A stretch of DNA of 64,000 bases from Orientia tsutsugamushi str. Boryong (GTDB lineage Bacteria > Pseudomonadota > Alphaproteobacteria > Rickettsiales > Rickettsiaceae), in NCBI RefSeq assembly GCF_000063545.1, contig NC_009488.1, positions 620,001-684,000 of the forward strand. Reading direction: 5' to 3'. Of the stretch, positions 9,867 to 19,855 are shown piece by piece. Both the position numbers and the translations under genes were made by a program. Every line of letters begins with the position of its first letter. The first letter of the stretch is position 1. The notes beneath the pieces are model-generated. The model did no database searches and was not told the DNA's origin. It was given only the letters and a program-made list of their open reading frames with translations.

Positions 9867-9883
9867 TCTTAAACCATGAATCT

Positions 9884-10909
9884 ATAAGTCAGATCGAAAC
9901 TGCTGAATCTCAATTATATGATCTAGGTTCAAGGGGGACTTTGAGTAAAGGATTTATAAAATTGCAAACTTCAATTGAAGAATCATGGACATCAATTTCA
10001 TCTGCTATTAAAAATAAAAACTCTATTAATTGCATTAGTAGTGGACTACTGGATCTTGATTCAAAGCTTGGAGGATTTAAAAATTCTGACCTAATAATAT
10101 TAGCTGGCAGACCTTCAATGGGTAAAACTGCTTTAGGAGTTAACTTAGCAATAAATGCTTGTAAATATTTTCTTACTCAAAAAAATACTAAAGATAATGT
10201 AGTACCATCAGTTGGCTTCTTTTCTTTAGAAATGTCATCTCAGCAAATCTCAACTCGAATTCTTTCTATAGAATCAGAAATTAATAGCTCTGCATTATTT
10301 AACGGTAAAATAGGTGAACAAGATGTTGATAAGTTAAAGACTGTACAAGACGAAATACAAAAGTGGAATTTTTTTATAGATGATGCTCCAGCAATCTCGA
10401 TATCTGCAATTAGATCTCGAGCTCGTAGACTTAAACGTACTCATAATTTAGCAATATTATTTATTGATTATTTACAGCTAATAAAAATTGATTCCAGAGG
10501 GAGTCAGTATAATCGAGTGCAGGAAATTTCTGAAATTACTCAGAGCTTAAAAGCTCTTGCTAAAGAGCTCAATATTTCAATAATTGCATTATCTCAATTG
10601 TCTAGAGCTGTAGAACAAAGGTCAGATAAAAAGCCTATTCTCTCAGATCTAAGAGAATCAGGCTCAATTGAACAGGACGCCGATATTGTAATGCTCATAT
10701 ATCGGTACGAATATTACTTGTCTAGATCAGAACCAGATCTAGGAACTCCAGAACACATGGAATGGCAGAAAAAGCAAGATAGATGCTTTAATACTGCTGA
10801 AATAATTGTTGCTAAACACCGTAATTGGCAAGTTGGTACAGTGAAGTTGCACTATAATAGTAGGTATTCTAAATTTGGCAATATTGTTAAAAACTCTCAG
10901 CAAGGCTAA
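9884..10909 (+). pseudogene. dnaB: DnaB-like helicase, N-terminal domain missing
   Basis: The frame is open from a stop at 9884. It carries the end of the DnaB linker (ETAESQLYDLG) and the complete RecA-like ATPase domain: Walker A GRPSMGKTAL, Walker B LAILFIDYLQLI, then IIALSQLSRAVEQR, LSDLRESGSIEQDAD and the C-terminal KHRNWQVGTV. A TTG at 9941 is the only start-like codon in the linker, so the gene is a 5'-truncated copy rather than a normal helicase. DnaB-like genes are known cargo of Orientia RAGEs. Its last 777 bases are repeated almost exactly in inverted orientation at 12896-13672. Confidence 0.85.
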
Positions 10910-11138
10910 TAAGCGCTAGATTATGCATAAGATGAAAAAATGCTGGTCCAAAAAAAATTACAGAAAAATTTTACTCATTAACACCAGAGATATGCAACTC
11001 AAGATTGGTTTTTGACATCATGATAACTGAATCAAAAATTTTATAACTTAATTTGCTTTTTTTCAGTTTTTATCTGGGATTGGAGTATACAAAAAGTTTA
11101 AATTATGGTATAATTTATTAATAACCATTTAGAGATGG
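10133..11138. repeat. ~1006-bp inverted repeat, left arm
   Basis: From the dnaB P-loop region to a point near a relA/spoT-like ATG, this arm is almost identical to the reverse complement of 12667-13672. I saw only one difference in the parts I compared, in a T-run near 11062. The arms flank the fragment that carries the truncated integrase. Confidence 0.85.
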
Positions 11139-11141
11139 ACA

Positions 11142-11294
11142 ATGGTAGATTTTTATAGTGAGAGCTTAATAAATAAGCTGTTCAGAACCAACGTAAGATT
11201 TAACACCAAAATTGATCTTGATAGAGTTGAAAAAGCAATATTTTATGCTAAAACATTACGTAATAATAAAGCTACAAAGATATATCAAATATAA
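11142..11294 (+). pseudogene. RelA/SpoT-like N-terminal scrap
   Basis: The frame reads MVDFYSESLINKLFR, then DLDRVEKAIFYAK before the sequence changes. This resembles the start of the HD hydrolase domain of Rickettsiales SpoT/RelA-like genes, which in Orientia RAGEs are common cargo. After about 11262 the frame runs into the integrase upstream repeat and stops. A TATAAT box lies about 30 bases before the ATG. Assignment is moderate because only some 38 genuine residues remain. Confidence 0.5.
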
Positions 11295-11682
11295 AGAAAA
11301 AGAAAAGTTAATTTTTGTTAACCTCTACACTTTATAGAACCTACTATTAACTTATGTTAACTTTTATTAATATTTTTAATCAAGCTTCAACTTTAAGTAT
11401 AAATATATTTGCAATATTTGTCAATATAACAAAAAATTAAGGCGAAAGATAGAAAATAGGTAGAAAAAAAATTCAGGAAATTGGGGGCCAGTTTTCAATC
11501 TAAAGGTTAAGATGATAGTTGAAAAATACATACCAACTCAAGGTTGATAAAGCGGTTTGGAAGTCAGGTATATTATAAATAAATTAGTATAAAAATTTGA
11601 TTCAAATAAAGAGAATAATATAGATACTTTGTTTAGGTAATTGTAATATAAATTAATATAACAATTAATATATGGTGTAATT

Positions 11683-12687
11683 ATGGAATCAATATCATTA
11701 ACATTAAAGTTAACAAATAAGTTACTAAGAAAAATAAAAATTCCTGAGGGAGAAAAATTATTAATTATCCACCATCTAGATATAATAGGACTTAAACTGA
11801 AAATCTCATGTACAGTCTGTGGAGGAAGAGTAAGAAAAACATGGTCTTTTGAAAAAAAATTTAGAAAAGAAGGGATAAAAATGACGATAATGGTATTTCC
11901 ATATTTATCTATTAAAGAAGCTATAAAAAAAGCAATAGAATTAAAGATATTAATGGCGAACGGAATAGATCCAAGAGAAGTAAGACGTCAACAACAGATA
12001 GAAGAAAATGAGAATCGTATAAAAGAAAGACAAGAGATTACATTCAAAGAGCTGTGTTATAAGTATATTGAAGAGTATGCCAAAATATATACTATAAACT
12101 GGAAAGAGTATACTGACAGAGTACATACTTATGCACAATCATTATATGGAAAAAAGATAAGCCAGATTCGAATGAGTGATATTGAACCAATATTCAATGA
12201 TATCAGCAAAGAGGGAAAATATGCCACAGCAAATGCATTGCTAGCAACCTTACGCACTATATTTAATAAGGCAATAAAATGGGGATTAATAGAAAACAAT
12301 CCTACTCTAGGGATAGAGCAGCATAAACTGCAAGCAAGAGAGAGACGTCTAAGTTACGATGAAATGGGTAGATTTTTACAAGTATTATGCGGAGAAGCAA
12401 GTCCATTGATAAGAGATTTTGCATTACTAGCGTTATATACTGGAGCTAGAAAAAGTAATGTGTTAGAGATGGAATGGGACAATATAGATTTTGAAAGAAA
12501 AATATGGCATATACCAAAAACTAAGAACGGAAAGGCGCAAAATATACCATTAACAGATGAGGCAATGGAAATATTGCAAGCAAGGAAATTAATATCTACA
12601 AGTAAATGGGTACTACCAAGTTCTACTAGCGAAAGCGGGCACTTGGAATATCCTTATTGTCCCATTCCATCTCTAAATGGTTATTAA
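11683..12687 (+). pseudogene. int: RAGE tyrosine integrase, type 1, C-terminally truncated
   Basis: This is a 334-aa open frame about 85-90% identical to the integrase at 6.6-7.8 kb and uninterrupted where that copy is frameshifted. It has the DUF4102 arm domain, core-binding domain and the first half of the catalytic domain (Arg in LYTGARKSN, Lys in KTKNGKAQ). At about 12655 the frame runs into the right arm of the inverted repeat, replacing the H-x-x-R, His and nucleophilic Tyr. It therefore cannot recombine DNA. An insertion relative to the first copy adds a VCGGR-containing loop near residue 46. Confidence 0.85.
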
Positions 12688-13672
12688 TAAATTATACCAT
12701 AATTTAAACTTTTTGTATACTCCAATCCCAGATAAAAACTAAAAAAAAGCAAATTAAGTTATAAAATTTTTGATTCAGTTATCATGATGTCAAAAACCAA
12801 TCTTGAGTTGCATATCTCTGGTGTTAATGAGTAAAATTTTTCTGTAATTTTTTTTGGACCAGCATTTTTTCATCTTATGCATAATCTAGCGCTTATTAGC
12901 CTTGCTGAGAGTTTTTAACAATATTGCCAAATTTAGAATACCTACTATTATAGTGCAACTTCACTGTACCAACTTGCCAATTACGGTGTTTAGCAACAAT
13001 TATTTCAGCAGTATTAAAGCATCTATCTTGCTTTTTCTGCCATTCCATGTGTTCTGGAGTTCCTAGATCTGGTTCTGATCTAGACAAGTAATATTCGTAC
13101 CGATATATGAGCATTACAATATCGGCGTCCTGTTCAATTGAGCCTGATTCTCTTAGATCTGAGAGAATAGGCTTTTTATCTGACCTTTGTTCTACAGCTC
13201 TAGACAATTGAGATAATGCAATTATTGAAATATTGAGCTCTTTAGCAAGAGCTTTTAAGCTCTGAGTAATTTCAGAAATTTCCTGCACTCGATTATACTG
13301 ACTCCCTCTGGAATCAATTTTTATTAGCTGTAAATAATCAATAAATAATATTGCTAAATTATGAGTACGTTTAAGTCTACGAGCTCGAGATCTAATTGCA
13401 GATATCGAGATTGCTGGAGCATCATCTATAAAAAAATTCCACTTTTGTATTTCGTCTTGTACAGTCTTTAACTTATCAACATCTTGTTCACCTATTTTAC
13501 CGTTAAATAATGCAGAGCTATTAATTTCTGATTCTATAGAAAGAATTCGAGTTGAGATTTGCTGAGATGACATTTCTAAAGAAAAGAAGCCAACTGATGG
13601 TACTACATTATCTTTAGTATTTTTTTGAGTAAGAAAATATTTACAAGCATTTATTGCTAAGTTAACTCCTAA
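12667..13672. repeat. ~1006-bp inverted repeat, right arm
   Basis: This is the reverse complement of 10133-11138. Its inner edge at 12667 cuts the integrase; its outer edge at 13672 joins dnaB C-terminal sequence directly to dnaB N-terminal sequence. Confidence 0.85.
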
Positions 13673-13962
13673 CTTAATGCTAAAGTTGTAAGTTTAGCTA
13701 GATAATCCACTCCACCTATTTCCTCAAATACGAGTTCATTGCCTAGCATATTTTTGAGCGAAATTACAGTAGCGCTAATTCCTTTACTAATAATGAGATT
13801 AATTGACTTGTATATTTTACCATGTAATGGTTCATAAAAATGTTCCGGCAGTAAAAATTCGTTAATGTTATATAGCGCACGATTGTTAATCAGAATTGCT
13901 CCAAGTATCATTTGCTCTGCTTGAATATTATTTGGAGCAATCTTTGCAAGATCTTTTTCCAT
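12896..13962 (-). pseudogene. dnaB: DnaB-like helicase with internal deletion
   Basis: The 5' part (13669-13962) encodes the DnaB N-terminal domain: NIQAEQMILGAILINN, FYEPLHGKIYKSI and FEEIGGVDYLAKLT. Directly after LTTLAL the DNA jumps to LGVNLAINACKYF inside the helicase domain and changes frame. The deletion removes the linker and Walker A. The remaining C-terminal part (12896-13573 and a little upstream) is near identical to the copy at 9.9 kb. Together the two copies hold all parts of one DnaB, but neither is complete. Confidence 0.85.
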
Positions 13963-14019
13963 ATCACTCTTTAAATTTTATTAAAATTATTCGAAGTTAA
14001 CTAACTCAAAAGAAAACCC

Positions 14020-15051
14020 TTAAGCTTTAAAAGCATATTCAAGACCTTGCATACAGTTGTTTCTAATGTAATCATCTTCAAATTCTGTTTTTGCTTTGAT
14101 GAATATTTTTTTATTAACACTGTCTTCATTTACAACTTTCAATGTACTAAACCATGATTTGTCGATAGCTTGACCATAACTTTTAACTAAAGATTCTCGT
14201 ACTTTGTACCAAACCGAGTTGGAATCTAGTTGTTTACTGAGATTTAAGAGATACTCTTCTTCATTGATTTGTTTCTGTGAAACAGTTTTGAGTTCTCAAA
14301 TGGTGTAACTTGCAATTTTTGAATTTCGTATCCATATACATCCTGTACAGCTTGTAATATCTTTGATTCATCACATTCTGTTAGTGTGATATTTTTAAGC
14401 AACTTAACAAAAAACCTAGTTCGAACCGCTTGCCCAAAACTACAAGAAGTCAAAATTTGATAAGCCATAGCTGCTTCAAAAGAACCAGCAATTTTATGCT
14501 TCAACTGACTTTCCTTACTAAGATTTGCGCTTGTTTCAATATATGTCCCTGAAAAAAGTCTCAGGTGGACATGAAATTTCTTTCATGTTGGAGCGAGATT
14601 TTTTTCTGGTAAGGCTATATTTTCTTCTTTTCATTTTTCGTTATAATGCTGAAAATTTTTTAGAAGTTTTATGCAAGGGACATTACGTAACTTAACATTG
14701 TCTTTAATTATTGTCCTATTTTCAACTTCAATAAAACCTGCATCTCTTAATTCTACTAAGCATTGCTTAACTCTTCTTTGACCAACATTCAGCTTATCCT
14801 CATAAAGCTGATAACTTTCCTGTAATTCATCTATATCTTTGTTGTAATAGATATGTAGTCTAAATACTATGAATGATAAAAGCTGTTTAGATGTCTTACT
14901 TAATGCTTTTCCATTATCTGCAGTTAGCTTTCTCCATTCTAGCGAAATGATATTTCCAATAAAGTTATAAAATATTGTAGCATTATTATTACTATATTTT
15001 TTTAATAATATTACAACTATTAGTTAAAAAATCGAATACTACAGGTCGCAT
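14020..15051 (-). pseudogene. RAGE replication-type protein, internally deleted
   Basis: The ATG at 15051 follows GGAGGTAAAAA. The N-terminal part matches the relic at 38.4 kb (LSKTSKQLLSFIVFRLHIYYN, DELQESYQLYEDKL, RRVKQCLVELRDAGFIEVEN). Near 14547 the reading jumps, at a short ATATA overlap, to ETSANLSKESQLKHKIAG and the block AYQILTSCSFG. It ends with a domain that resembles DnaA_N: VWYKVRESLVKSYGQAIDKSWF, then NKKIFIKAKTEFEDDYIRNN. Frameshifts occur near 14280. The DnaA_N-like tail suggests interaction with replication machinery; that is inference. Confidence 0.65.
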
Positions 15052-15119
15052 TTTTTACCTCCAAAAATACAGCTATAGTAGGTGTTTTAGAAAATAATTT
15101 TTTTACAAATTAAATTGAA

Positions 15120-16005
15120 TGTATACGACGCTTTAAGGAAGTTAAACTGACTTACGTATAACTTCGAAAATGGTACTATAGTTACTAACAAAGAAGGTTG
15201 TCGTCAAGGCTCAATTGTTTCATCAATCTTGGCTAATGTCTTTCTGCATTATGTTATAGATAGCTTGTTTGCCAAAATCAGCAAAGAGAACTTAATTGGA
15301 CAAATAGGAGTGGAGAGGTATTGCTACGATATGGTATTTGTCTTTGAAAATGAAAGCAGATGCGAAAAGGTTTTATGATATTTTGCCTAAAAGGTTAAAT
15401 AAGTATGAGCTAAATATCAATGAAGCTAAATCACAAATGATAAAATCTGGTAGAGACAATGCTGCAAATTTAGCCAAACAAGACAAGAAGATTGCAAGTT
15501 ATAATTTTCTTAGATTTACTTGCTATTGAGGCAAATCAAGATTTGGTACAACATGGAGACTAAATATACCACAAGGAGAGATCGTTTTACCGAGAAACTG
15601 AAAAGACTGAGAAAATATTTGCTTAGTCAGCTAAATCAGCAAGACAAAACACAGATATTATCACAAGTCATTAGAGTTATTAGGTAATGAATCAACTATC
15701 ATGATATATCAGATAATGAAAGACGAGTAAGGTCATTTATCAACCGAAGTACACGGACAATATATAACTGGTTTAATAAAATAGGAGGAAAACGTAAGAT
15801 AAATTGGCAAAGACTAACCGAGATACTTAAAAGGGTTAATTTTCCTAAAAATTGAAAAATTATCTCAATGTTCTAAACAACAAATAAGTCATAAAGCTTT
15901 ATCTTATTTTTCTAGAGCAAAATGTGGTAATTATGCAAGTCAGGTTCTAAGAAGGATCCTAATTGAGCGATTGGTCAGCTCTACTCGCCCAATATTCTGA
16001 AACTT
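15120..16005 (+). pseudogene. Group II intron reverse transcriptase/maturase remnant
   Basis: The plus strand contains the palm motif GCRQGSIVSSILANVFLHYV (compare the usual GCPQGG..SPLLAN..LH), then ERYCYDMVFVFENE where YADD would stand, a broken stretch, and a domain-X-like segment ending FINRSTRTIYNWFNKIGGKR. Many stops and frameshifts interrupt it. The YADD-equivalent reads YDMV, so the catalytic aspartates are damaged. It is one of several scattered pieces of this family in the window (26.8, 38.2 and 62.9 kb). Confidence 0.75.
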
Positions 16006-16114
16006 TCTGCTATTTTTACTAACAGCTAGTAGCTAAAATTTATATTTATCAGCAAACCTTAAATAATAATAGCAAAAGACTTGCAGTACAAACATACTGG
16101 CTTTACTTATAAAA

Positions 16115-16460
16115 TTAAGCCTTAGTTCTTTTAGTAAGTTCGTTGAGTTTAGAGTCGTTTTTTTGCTCTATTTCTTGATGTAGATTTCTATGTAAGCTAT
16201 TCGCTGGCTCATGAGCATTAATCAATTGATAGTGAAAATAGCAGGAGTTGCAACATAGTAGCAAACTTATGAACCTTCTCCATGATTTGCTTCTGCAATC
16301 TTTGAGCTGTAATAACACTTGCAAGCATTGGATTATCAAGCGCTATACGCTGAGCTTGATTAAATTGCTCATTTAATTCTTCGACTCTCTGATCATGAGC
16401 TCCACATATCAACTTGGAAGTAGAGTTATCAAGCTCATGACCATGTTTATCATTGTACAA
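16115..16460 (-). pseudogene. Unknown helical fragment, frameshifted
   Basis: Two overlapping frames read ELDNSTSKLICGAHDQRVEE, then LNEQFNQAQRIALDNPMLAS and AQRLQKQIMEKVHKF. After a slip near 16260-16330 the reading continues NAHEPANSLHRNLHQEIEQ and ends TKRTKA. The glutamine-rich helical pattern looks like coiled coil. I do not recognise the family. The upstream ATG at 16460 lacks a good ribosome site. Confidence 0.4.
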
Positions 16461-16585
16461 TTAAAAACCTTGCTGGCTAAGAATTAGTCGCGTCAACTAA
16501 TTCTATCGATAAATAATTAAGAACAATCAAGATACCATAGCATACAAAAGCATACAAATAATAACCAGTTTATCTAATAGCTTAC

Positions 16586-17098
16586 TTAAGGTTCTCTGCA
16601 GTTGCTTTTAGGATTTTTTTTTGGCCTATTGTTTTCACGCTCAACAAAAGAATAACTTTGTTGTTGCTTTTGAGCTTCCTCAATTACATTTTCTATAGTA
16701 CATGCAACTCTAGCTGTATTAGGCATAGTTATTGATTGCATGGCTTTTAAATTATCTTTTTTATTTTTAATCTCCTCTAGTGCTTTCTCTACACCTCTTG
16801 CAAAAGCATACACATCATATTCTGCTTGTACCTTTTGCTCTTTTCTCCAATTAGCACAGCTAATGCATGTTGTTACAAAATTAACAAATTCTGTAACATA
16901 GTACATAAGTGTACCTTTCAAATTTTTTGACTTTTTCTTACCTTCTTGACGTTTAAACAAATCAAGAACGTTCTTATCAAACGCTTTCAGCCTTTTTTGT
17001 TGATCTTCAGTTAAAGGTGGCAAATTTTCCTTAATTTTTTTGATTCCATCTTGAACTAAATGTTCTATGCTACAGTTTTCTTTATTAGTTAGATTCAT
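16586..17098 (-). CDS. Unknown 170-aa protein
   Basis: The family is not recognised. The start is taken at the ATG at 17098, which has GAGGG seven bases upstream; a GTG at 17104 would overlap that site. The protein is charged and mostly helical, with a lysine-rich segment (GKKKSKNLKG), a hydrophobic patch with two cysteines (YVTEFVNFVTTCISCANW, about residues 68-85) that is too short for a sure membrane segment, and a polar lysine-rich C-terminus. It resembles other short RAGE cargo in size and composition. It is intact amid pseudogenes. Confidence 0.5.
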   Translation of the reverse strand: MNLTNKENCSIEHLVQDGIKKIKENLPPLTEDQQKRLKAFDKNVLDLFKRQEGKKKSKNLKGTLMYYVTEFVNFVTTCISCANWRKEQKVQAEYDVYAFARGVEKALEEIKNKKDNLKAMQSITMPNTARVACTIENVIEEAQKQQQSYSFVERENNRPKKNPKSNCREP

Positions 17099-17156
17099 AA
17101 TCACCCTCTATAAATTATTACATATTACAACTATACTATATTTTTATTTCCTTTTA

Positions 17157-17246
17157 CTAATCTTTAATCTCATAATTACTTTTATTAGTATTAACAGCTT
17201 TTTTAACTATACCTAGAATTTCTTTCACAACGGTTTCTGGTTCAAA
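17157..17246 (-). pseudogene. C-terminal coding scrap of an unknown gene
   Basis: The minus strand reads FEPETVVKEILGIVKKAVN then NKSNYEIKD and a stop, with codon usage like a real gene. An in-frame stop precedes it and a shifted frame upstream reads KKIISSILKINKY. Family unknown. Confidence 0.3.
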
Positions 17247-17309
17247 TCATATTTATTGATTTTTAATATTGAACTTATAATTTTTTTTGAATTATTAGCT
17301 TCATTAGTA

Positions 17310-17465
17310 TTATTATAGCTATAGCTAAACTAGTATGAAATAGTTATGTTATATACTTTTTGAAAATGGTGTCTACGTTACAGTGATATTTGATTCTCTT
17401 GATTAGCTTGAAGCTATTTTTTCAATAGGTTTAAATCAGGAGAATGAGGAGGTAAAATAGTCTAA
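17310..17465 (-). pseudogene. IS630-family transposase C-terminal scrap with terminal repeat
   Basis: On the minus strand the bases around 17420-17460 read PPHSPDLNPIEK, the hallmark LPPYSPDLNPIE of IS630-family DDE transposases. The adjoining 17310-17370 has the terminal sequence TAGCTAAACTAGTATGAAA and TTATATACTTTTTGAAAA that also bounds the element at 63.22-63.33 kb. Everything else of the element is gone. Confidence 0.65.
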
Positions 17466-17496
17466 TACATGTCCATCTTTTTCTATCATAGTTTTT

Positions 17497-17622
17497 AAAC
17501 GCCAGATTAGGATAAGTGAAAATATGAAATGTAGAGAATAAAAGGTATACAAAGAGAGAATAAAGTAGTTATGGCTGGTTCTTAGGCTTTAAGCAACATA
17601 TTATAATCAATAATAATATGTG
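17497..17622 (+). mobile_element. IS982-family remnant, internally deleted
   Basis: The left end AAACGCCAGATTAGGATAAG is followed by about 70 bp of leader, then a jump to internal transposase sequence (SYGWFL...KLH region) and a break at AATCAATAATAA into intron sequence. Compare the fuller copy at 26996-27987. Confidence 0.8.
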
Positions 17623-18208
17623 CAAGATTATTAAACTTTATGTCTTGATTTTGCGATGATAGCAACTTTATATGCTCAAGTTTTGTTAACCATGTATTTT
17701 CATACTGTGCACGGTCGTTGTTTCCATCTGACATTCTTACTTTTCTGCTACCCCCTTCGCTTCACAAACATTATTGAGTTTCATCACTACTATGGCTAAC
17801 TTAGCCATCTTTATACCATCTCCAAAGCCTTATGTTGCACCACTTGTACCTTGAATACTTACTTAATTAAGTAAGAGTTATAAGGACTTCTCAAGTTGTG
17901 TCATTAATCTTTATAAACTCGCTGACACCTGCGACTCCAGTGGTTGAAAATTTTTGGATTTTCACTAGTTTGACCTCCAATCTTCTTTTGCCTACTATGT
18001 GGTATAACATATCAGCTTCCACTACATCTTACTTTCATGGCTATCACGTTCACCATTTGGTTTCGGCTCGAATGTTTCACCTATCTACGCTTTACTACTG
18101 TTGCTACCTTCAGCAGCACAAGACTCGCTATATAGTGGAAGTAGCTTCTCCTTCCATAACTGGATTTTCACCAGTAAGATTAATTTACCTTATCTTGACT
18201 CACCTCCA
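17605..18208 (-). mobile_element. Group II intron 5' part with ORF start, copy 1
   Basis: This stretch is the reverse complement of 37656-38262 with scattered differences. Read on the minus strand it starts GTGAGTCAAGATAAGG at 18208, matching the GUGYG-type 5' end of bacterial group II introns. It runs through what would be domain I and reaches the start of the intron-encoded protein near 17700 (LEHIKLLSSQNQDIKFNNLA). The rest of the reverse transcriptase is cut off at the IS982 scrap. Intron identity is inferred from the end sequence plus the reverse-transcriptase-like ORF start. Confidence 0.6.
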
Positions 18209-18223
18209 ATTTATGAGACTAAC

Positions 18224-18560
18224 ATGAAGAATTTAACAATTAATAATGATGCAGCAGACTTTAATATAATCACTACTAGTAATTCAATTATAAATCTAGG
18301 TCATTACGAAGGAAAAATTTAGTACTGTACTTTTATCCTAAAGATAATACTCCTGGGTGTACAATTGAAACACAGAAATTTAATGAAGCTATTTCTGAAT
18401 TCAATAAATTAAACAGGATAATTCTTGGTGTACAGAAAGATAATATTGCTTTACATCAAAAATTTCAAGATAAATTCTGTTTAAAATTTGAGTTAGGATA
18501 TGATGAAACTGATAAGATATTTATGTTAGAGGAATTGCTCTATGTTATTGTTTTAAGAAA
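18224..18560 (+). pseudogene. bcp: Bcp-type thiol peroxidase, truncated and frameshifted
   Basis: The frame starts MKNLTINNDAADF and, after a slip near 18318, continues LYFYPKDNTPGCTIETQKFN, then LNRIILGVQKDN and HQKFQDKFCLKFEL. This is the peroxiredoxin fold with the peroxidatic cysteine in PGCT. The C-terminal quarter is replaced near 18560 by traL sequence. Bcp-type enzymes reduce peroxides in the cytoplasm. This relic is a chromosomal housekeeping gene destroyed by a RAGE junction, unless a complete copy exists elsewhere. Confidence 0.75.
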
Positions 18561-18564
18561 TTTA

Positions 18565-19009
18565 AGAAGGTATCAGAGAATTTTTTGCTAAAAAGTTTTT
18601 TAGAGAGTAGCTAAAGATTTATTGCTAGCCCCATTAGGATATCCAAGGATGCTGGGCAAAAAAGTTAGCAAGTAATGAATCATCTCTTTAAGCAAAATGC
18701 AATACAAGAGCTGGTTAAGTATAATAAATGCTTACTTTCAGTAACTATATTGCTGGCTGCAGTTAATATAATTGTGATAATGCTGCAATTACAAAAGAAG
18801 AAAAGTGGTTGTTTCAAGCAATAGAGCCTGATCGTAAAATGACTGTTTCATCAAAAAATTATCATGAAACGTATTTAAATAAATGGGCAATTTTTGTAAT
18901 AAGAGGCCTATTTACTACTTCTCAAAATGAGGTAGAAAGACAAATAGCAGATATGAAAGTGGTATCCAGTAATACTGATCAGTTATTCTTTTTTAGTAAA
19001 AAAGAATAA
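18565..19009 (+). pseudogene. traL C-terminus and traE N-terminus scrap
   Basis: Bases 18565-18675 read the TraL end (a broken form of KKVSENFLLKSF, then APLGYPRMLGKKVSK). TraE begins at the overlapping ATG at 18675 (MNHLFKQNAIQELVKYNKCL) and after a small slip continues PDRKMTVSSKNYHETYLNKW and EVERQIADMKVVSSNTDQ. At 19000 it ends in an unrelated palindromic stretch. The pair keeps the gene order of the copy at 5.6-6.4 kb but in the opposite strand. Confidence 0.85.
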
Positions 19010-19438
19010 CTTGCAAAAAGAAGCAGAATGAGTTAATTTTTCTTAACTTATAGATTTTGCAAAATCCGCCATTAGCGTTTATGTTAATTTATTCAGTTAA
19101 TATTCAACCTTTAACTGTATAAGAATTGTTTGTCAATATTGCTAACAGACTAAAATAACATAAGCAATATCACATCAGAAATTTTAAAACTAAGAATTGA
19201 TTTTTAACTTTACAACCAACAGATTTTATTAACTATTTTATTGCTTCTTTTTATGCTCAAACCTCATTGTCGATGAACTCTAGCATACTTTTCTTCTTAT
19301 ATCAAACTTACGGCTATATTCTAGTTATCTGCAGCATTAAAGGTAATAAACATACCATTACTAGATTTATAATAATTTAGAATTGTAATTAATCTTGCCT
19401 GAAAATACGTAATTCTTTATTAGCTCTGTATAACAGAA
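19010..19438. other. Gene-free stretch between traE scrap and tRNA-Asp
   Basis: No gene is supported. The first 200 bp resemble integrase upstream regions in style (GTTAATTTTTCTTAA and spaced GTTAA motifs). At about 19241-19290 there is one end of the second short inverted-repeat family (TATGCTCAAACCTCATTG). The remainder is AT-rich leader of unknown role. Confidence 0.4.
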
Positions 19439-19516
19439 TGGCGGGAGCAACGGGACTTGAACCCGCGGCCTTCGGCTTGACAGGCCGACGCTCTAACCAA
19501 GCTGAGCTATGCCCCC
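19439..19516 (-). tRNA. tRNA-Asp (GUC)
   Basis: The minus strand folds as a complete cloverleaf: acceptor GGGGGCA paired with TGCTCCC (one G-T pair), D arm with AGCTTGGTTAGAGC, anticodon stem GGCCTGTCAAGCC-like with loop CTGTCAA giving anticodon GTC, and the T arm GCGGGTTCAAGTCCCGT. The discriminator is G and CCA is encoded (19439-19441). It is the only tRNA I see in the window. It stands alone between debris and core genes. Confidence 0.95.
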
Positions 19517-19694
19517 TATTATATAATGTATAACCCAATAGTATTGGTCAATGATATACTAAAACTATAAAGCGTTCAAGGAAATTTAAAAGGTACAAAA
19601 TATATTTTTGATTAATATCACTCTTAGAAAAGCAGATTATTTATTAGTAATATTTATAAACTAGCAAAAATGATAAAAATAACCCAACTTTAAT

Positions 19695-19837
19695 AGACCT
19701 CTTTCGAAACTGGTTAAGGTAGTTCAAAATTATTGCTGATAAATATCGAAATAGACGTAAAAGATTCGGTCTTAGATTTAATTTGATCTCTGGCATTTAT
19801 AATTTTGAACTACCTTAACCAGTTTCGAAAGAGGTCT
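19695..19837. mobile_element. MITE-like element family A, copy 3
   Basis: This is a 143-bp copy with perfect-looking ends. The flanking triplets are AAT on the left and ATT on the right, so one target-duplication copy has changed or the flank was rearranged. Confidence 0.88.
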
Positions 19838-19855
19838 ATTGTGTCGCATCTTATT

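Noticed and set aside
9941-10909. A complete functional DnaB of 322 aa
   Set aside because: The frame continues upstream into the DnaB linker until a stop at 9884 and the N-terminal domain is absent; only a TTG could start it.
17898-18322. Two plus-strand frames of 109 and 73 codons near 18 kb
   Set aside because: The first is an antisense frame through the group II intron 5' region. The second spans the intron edge and only its last part is the real start of bcp.
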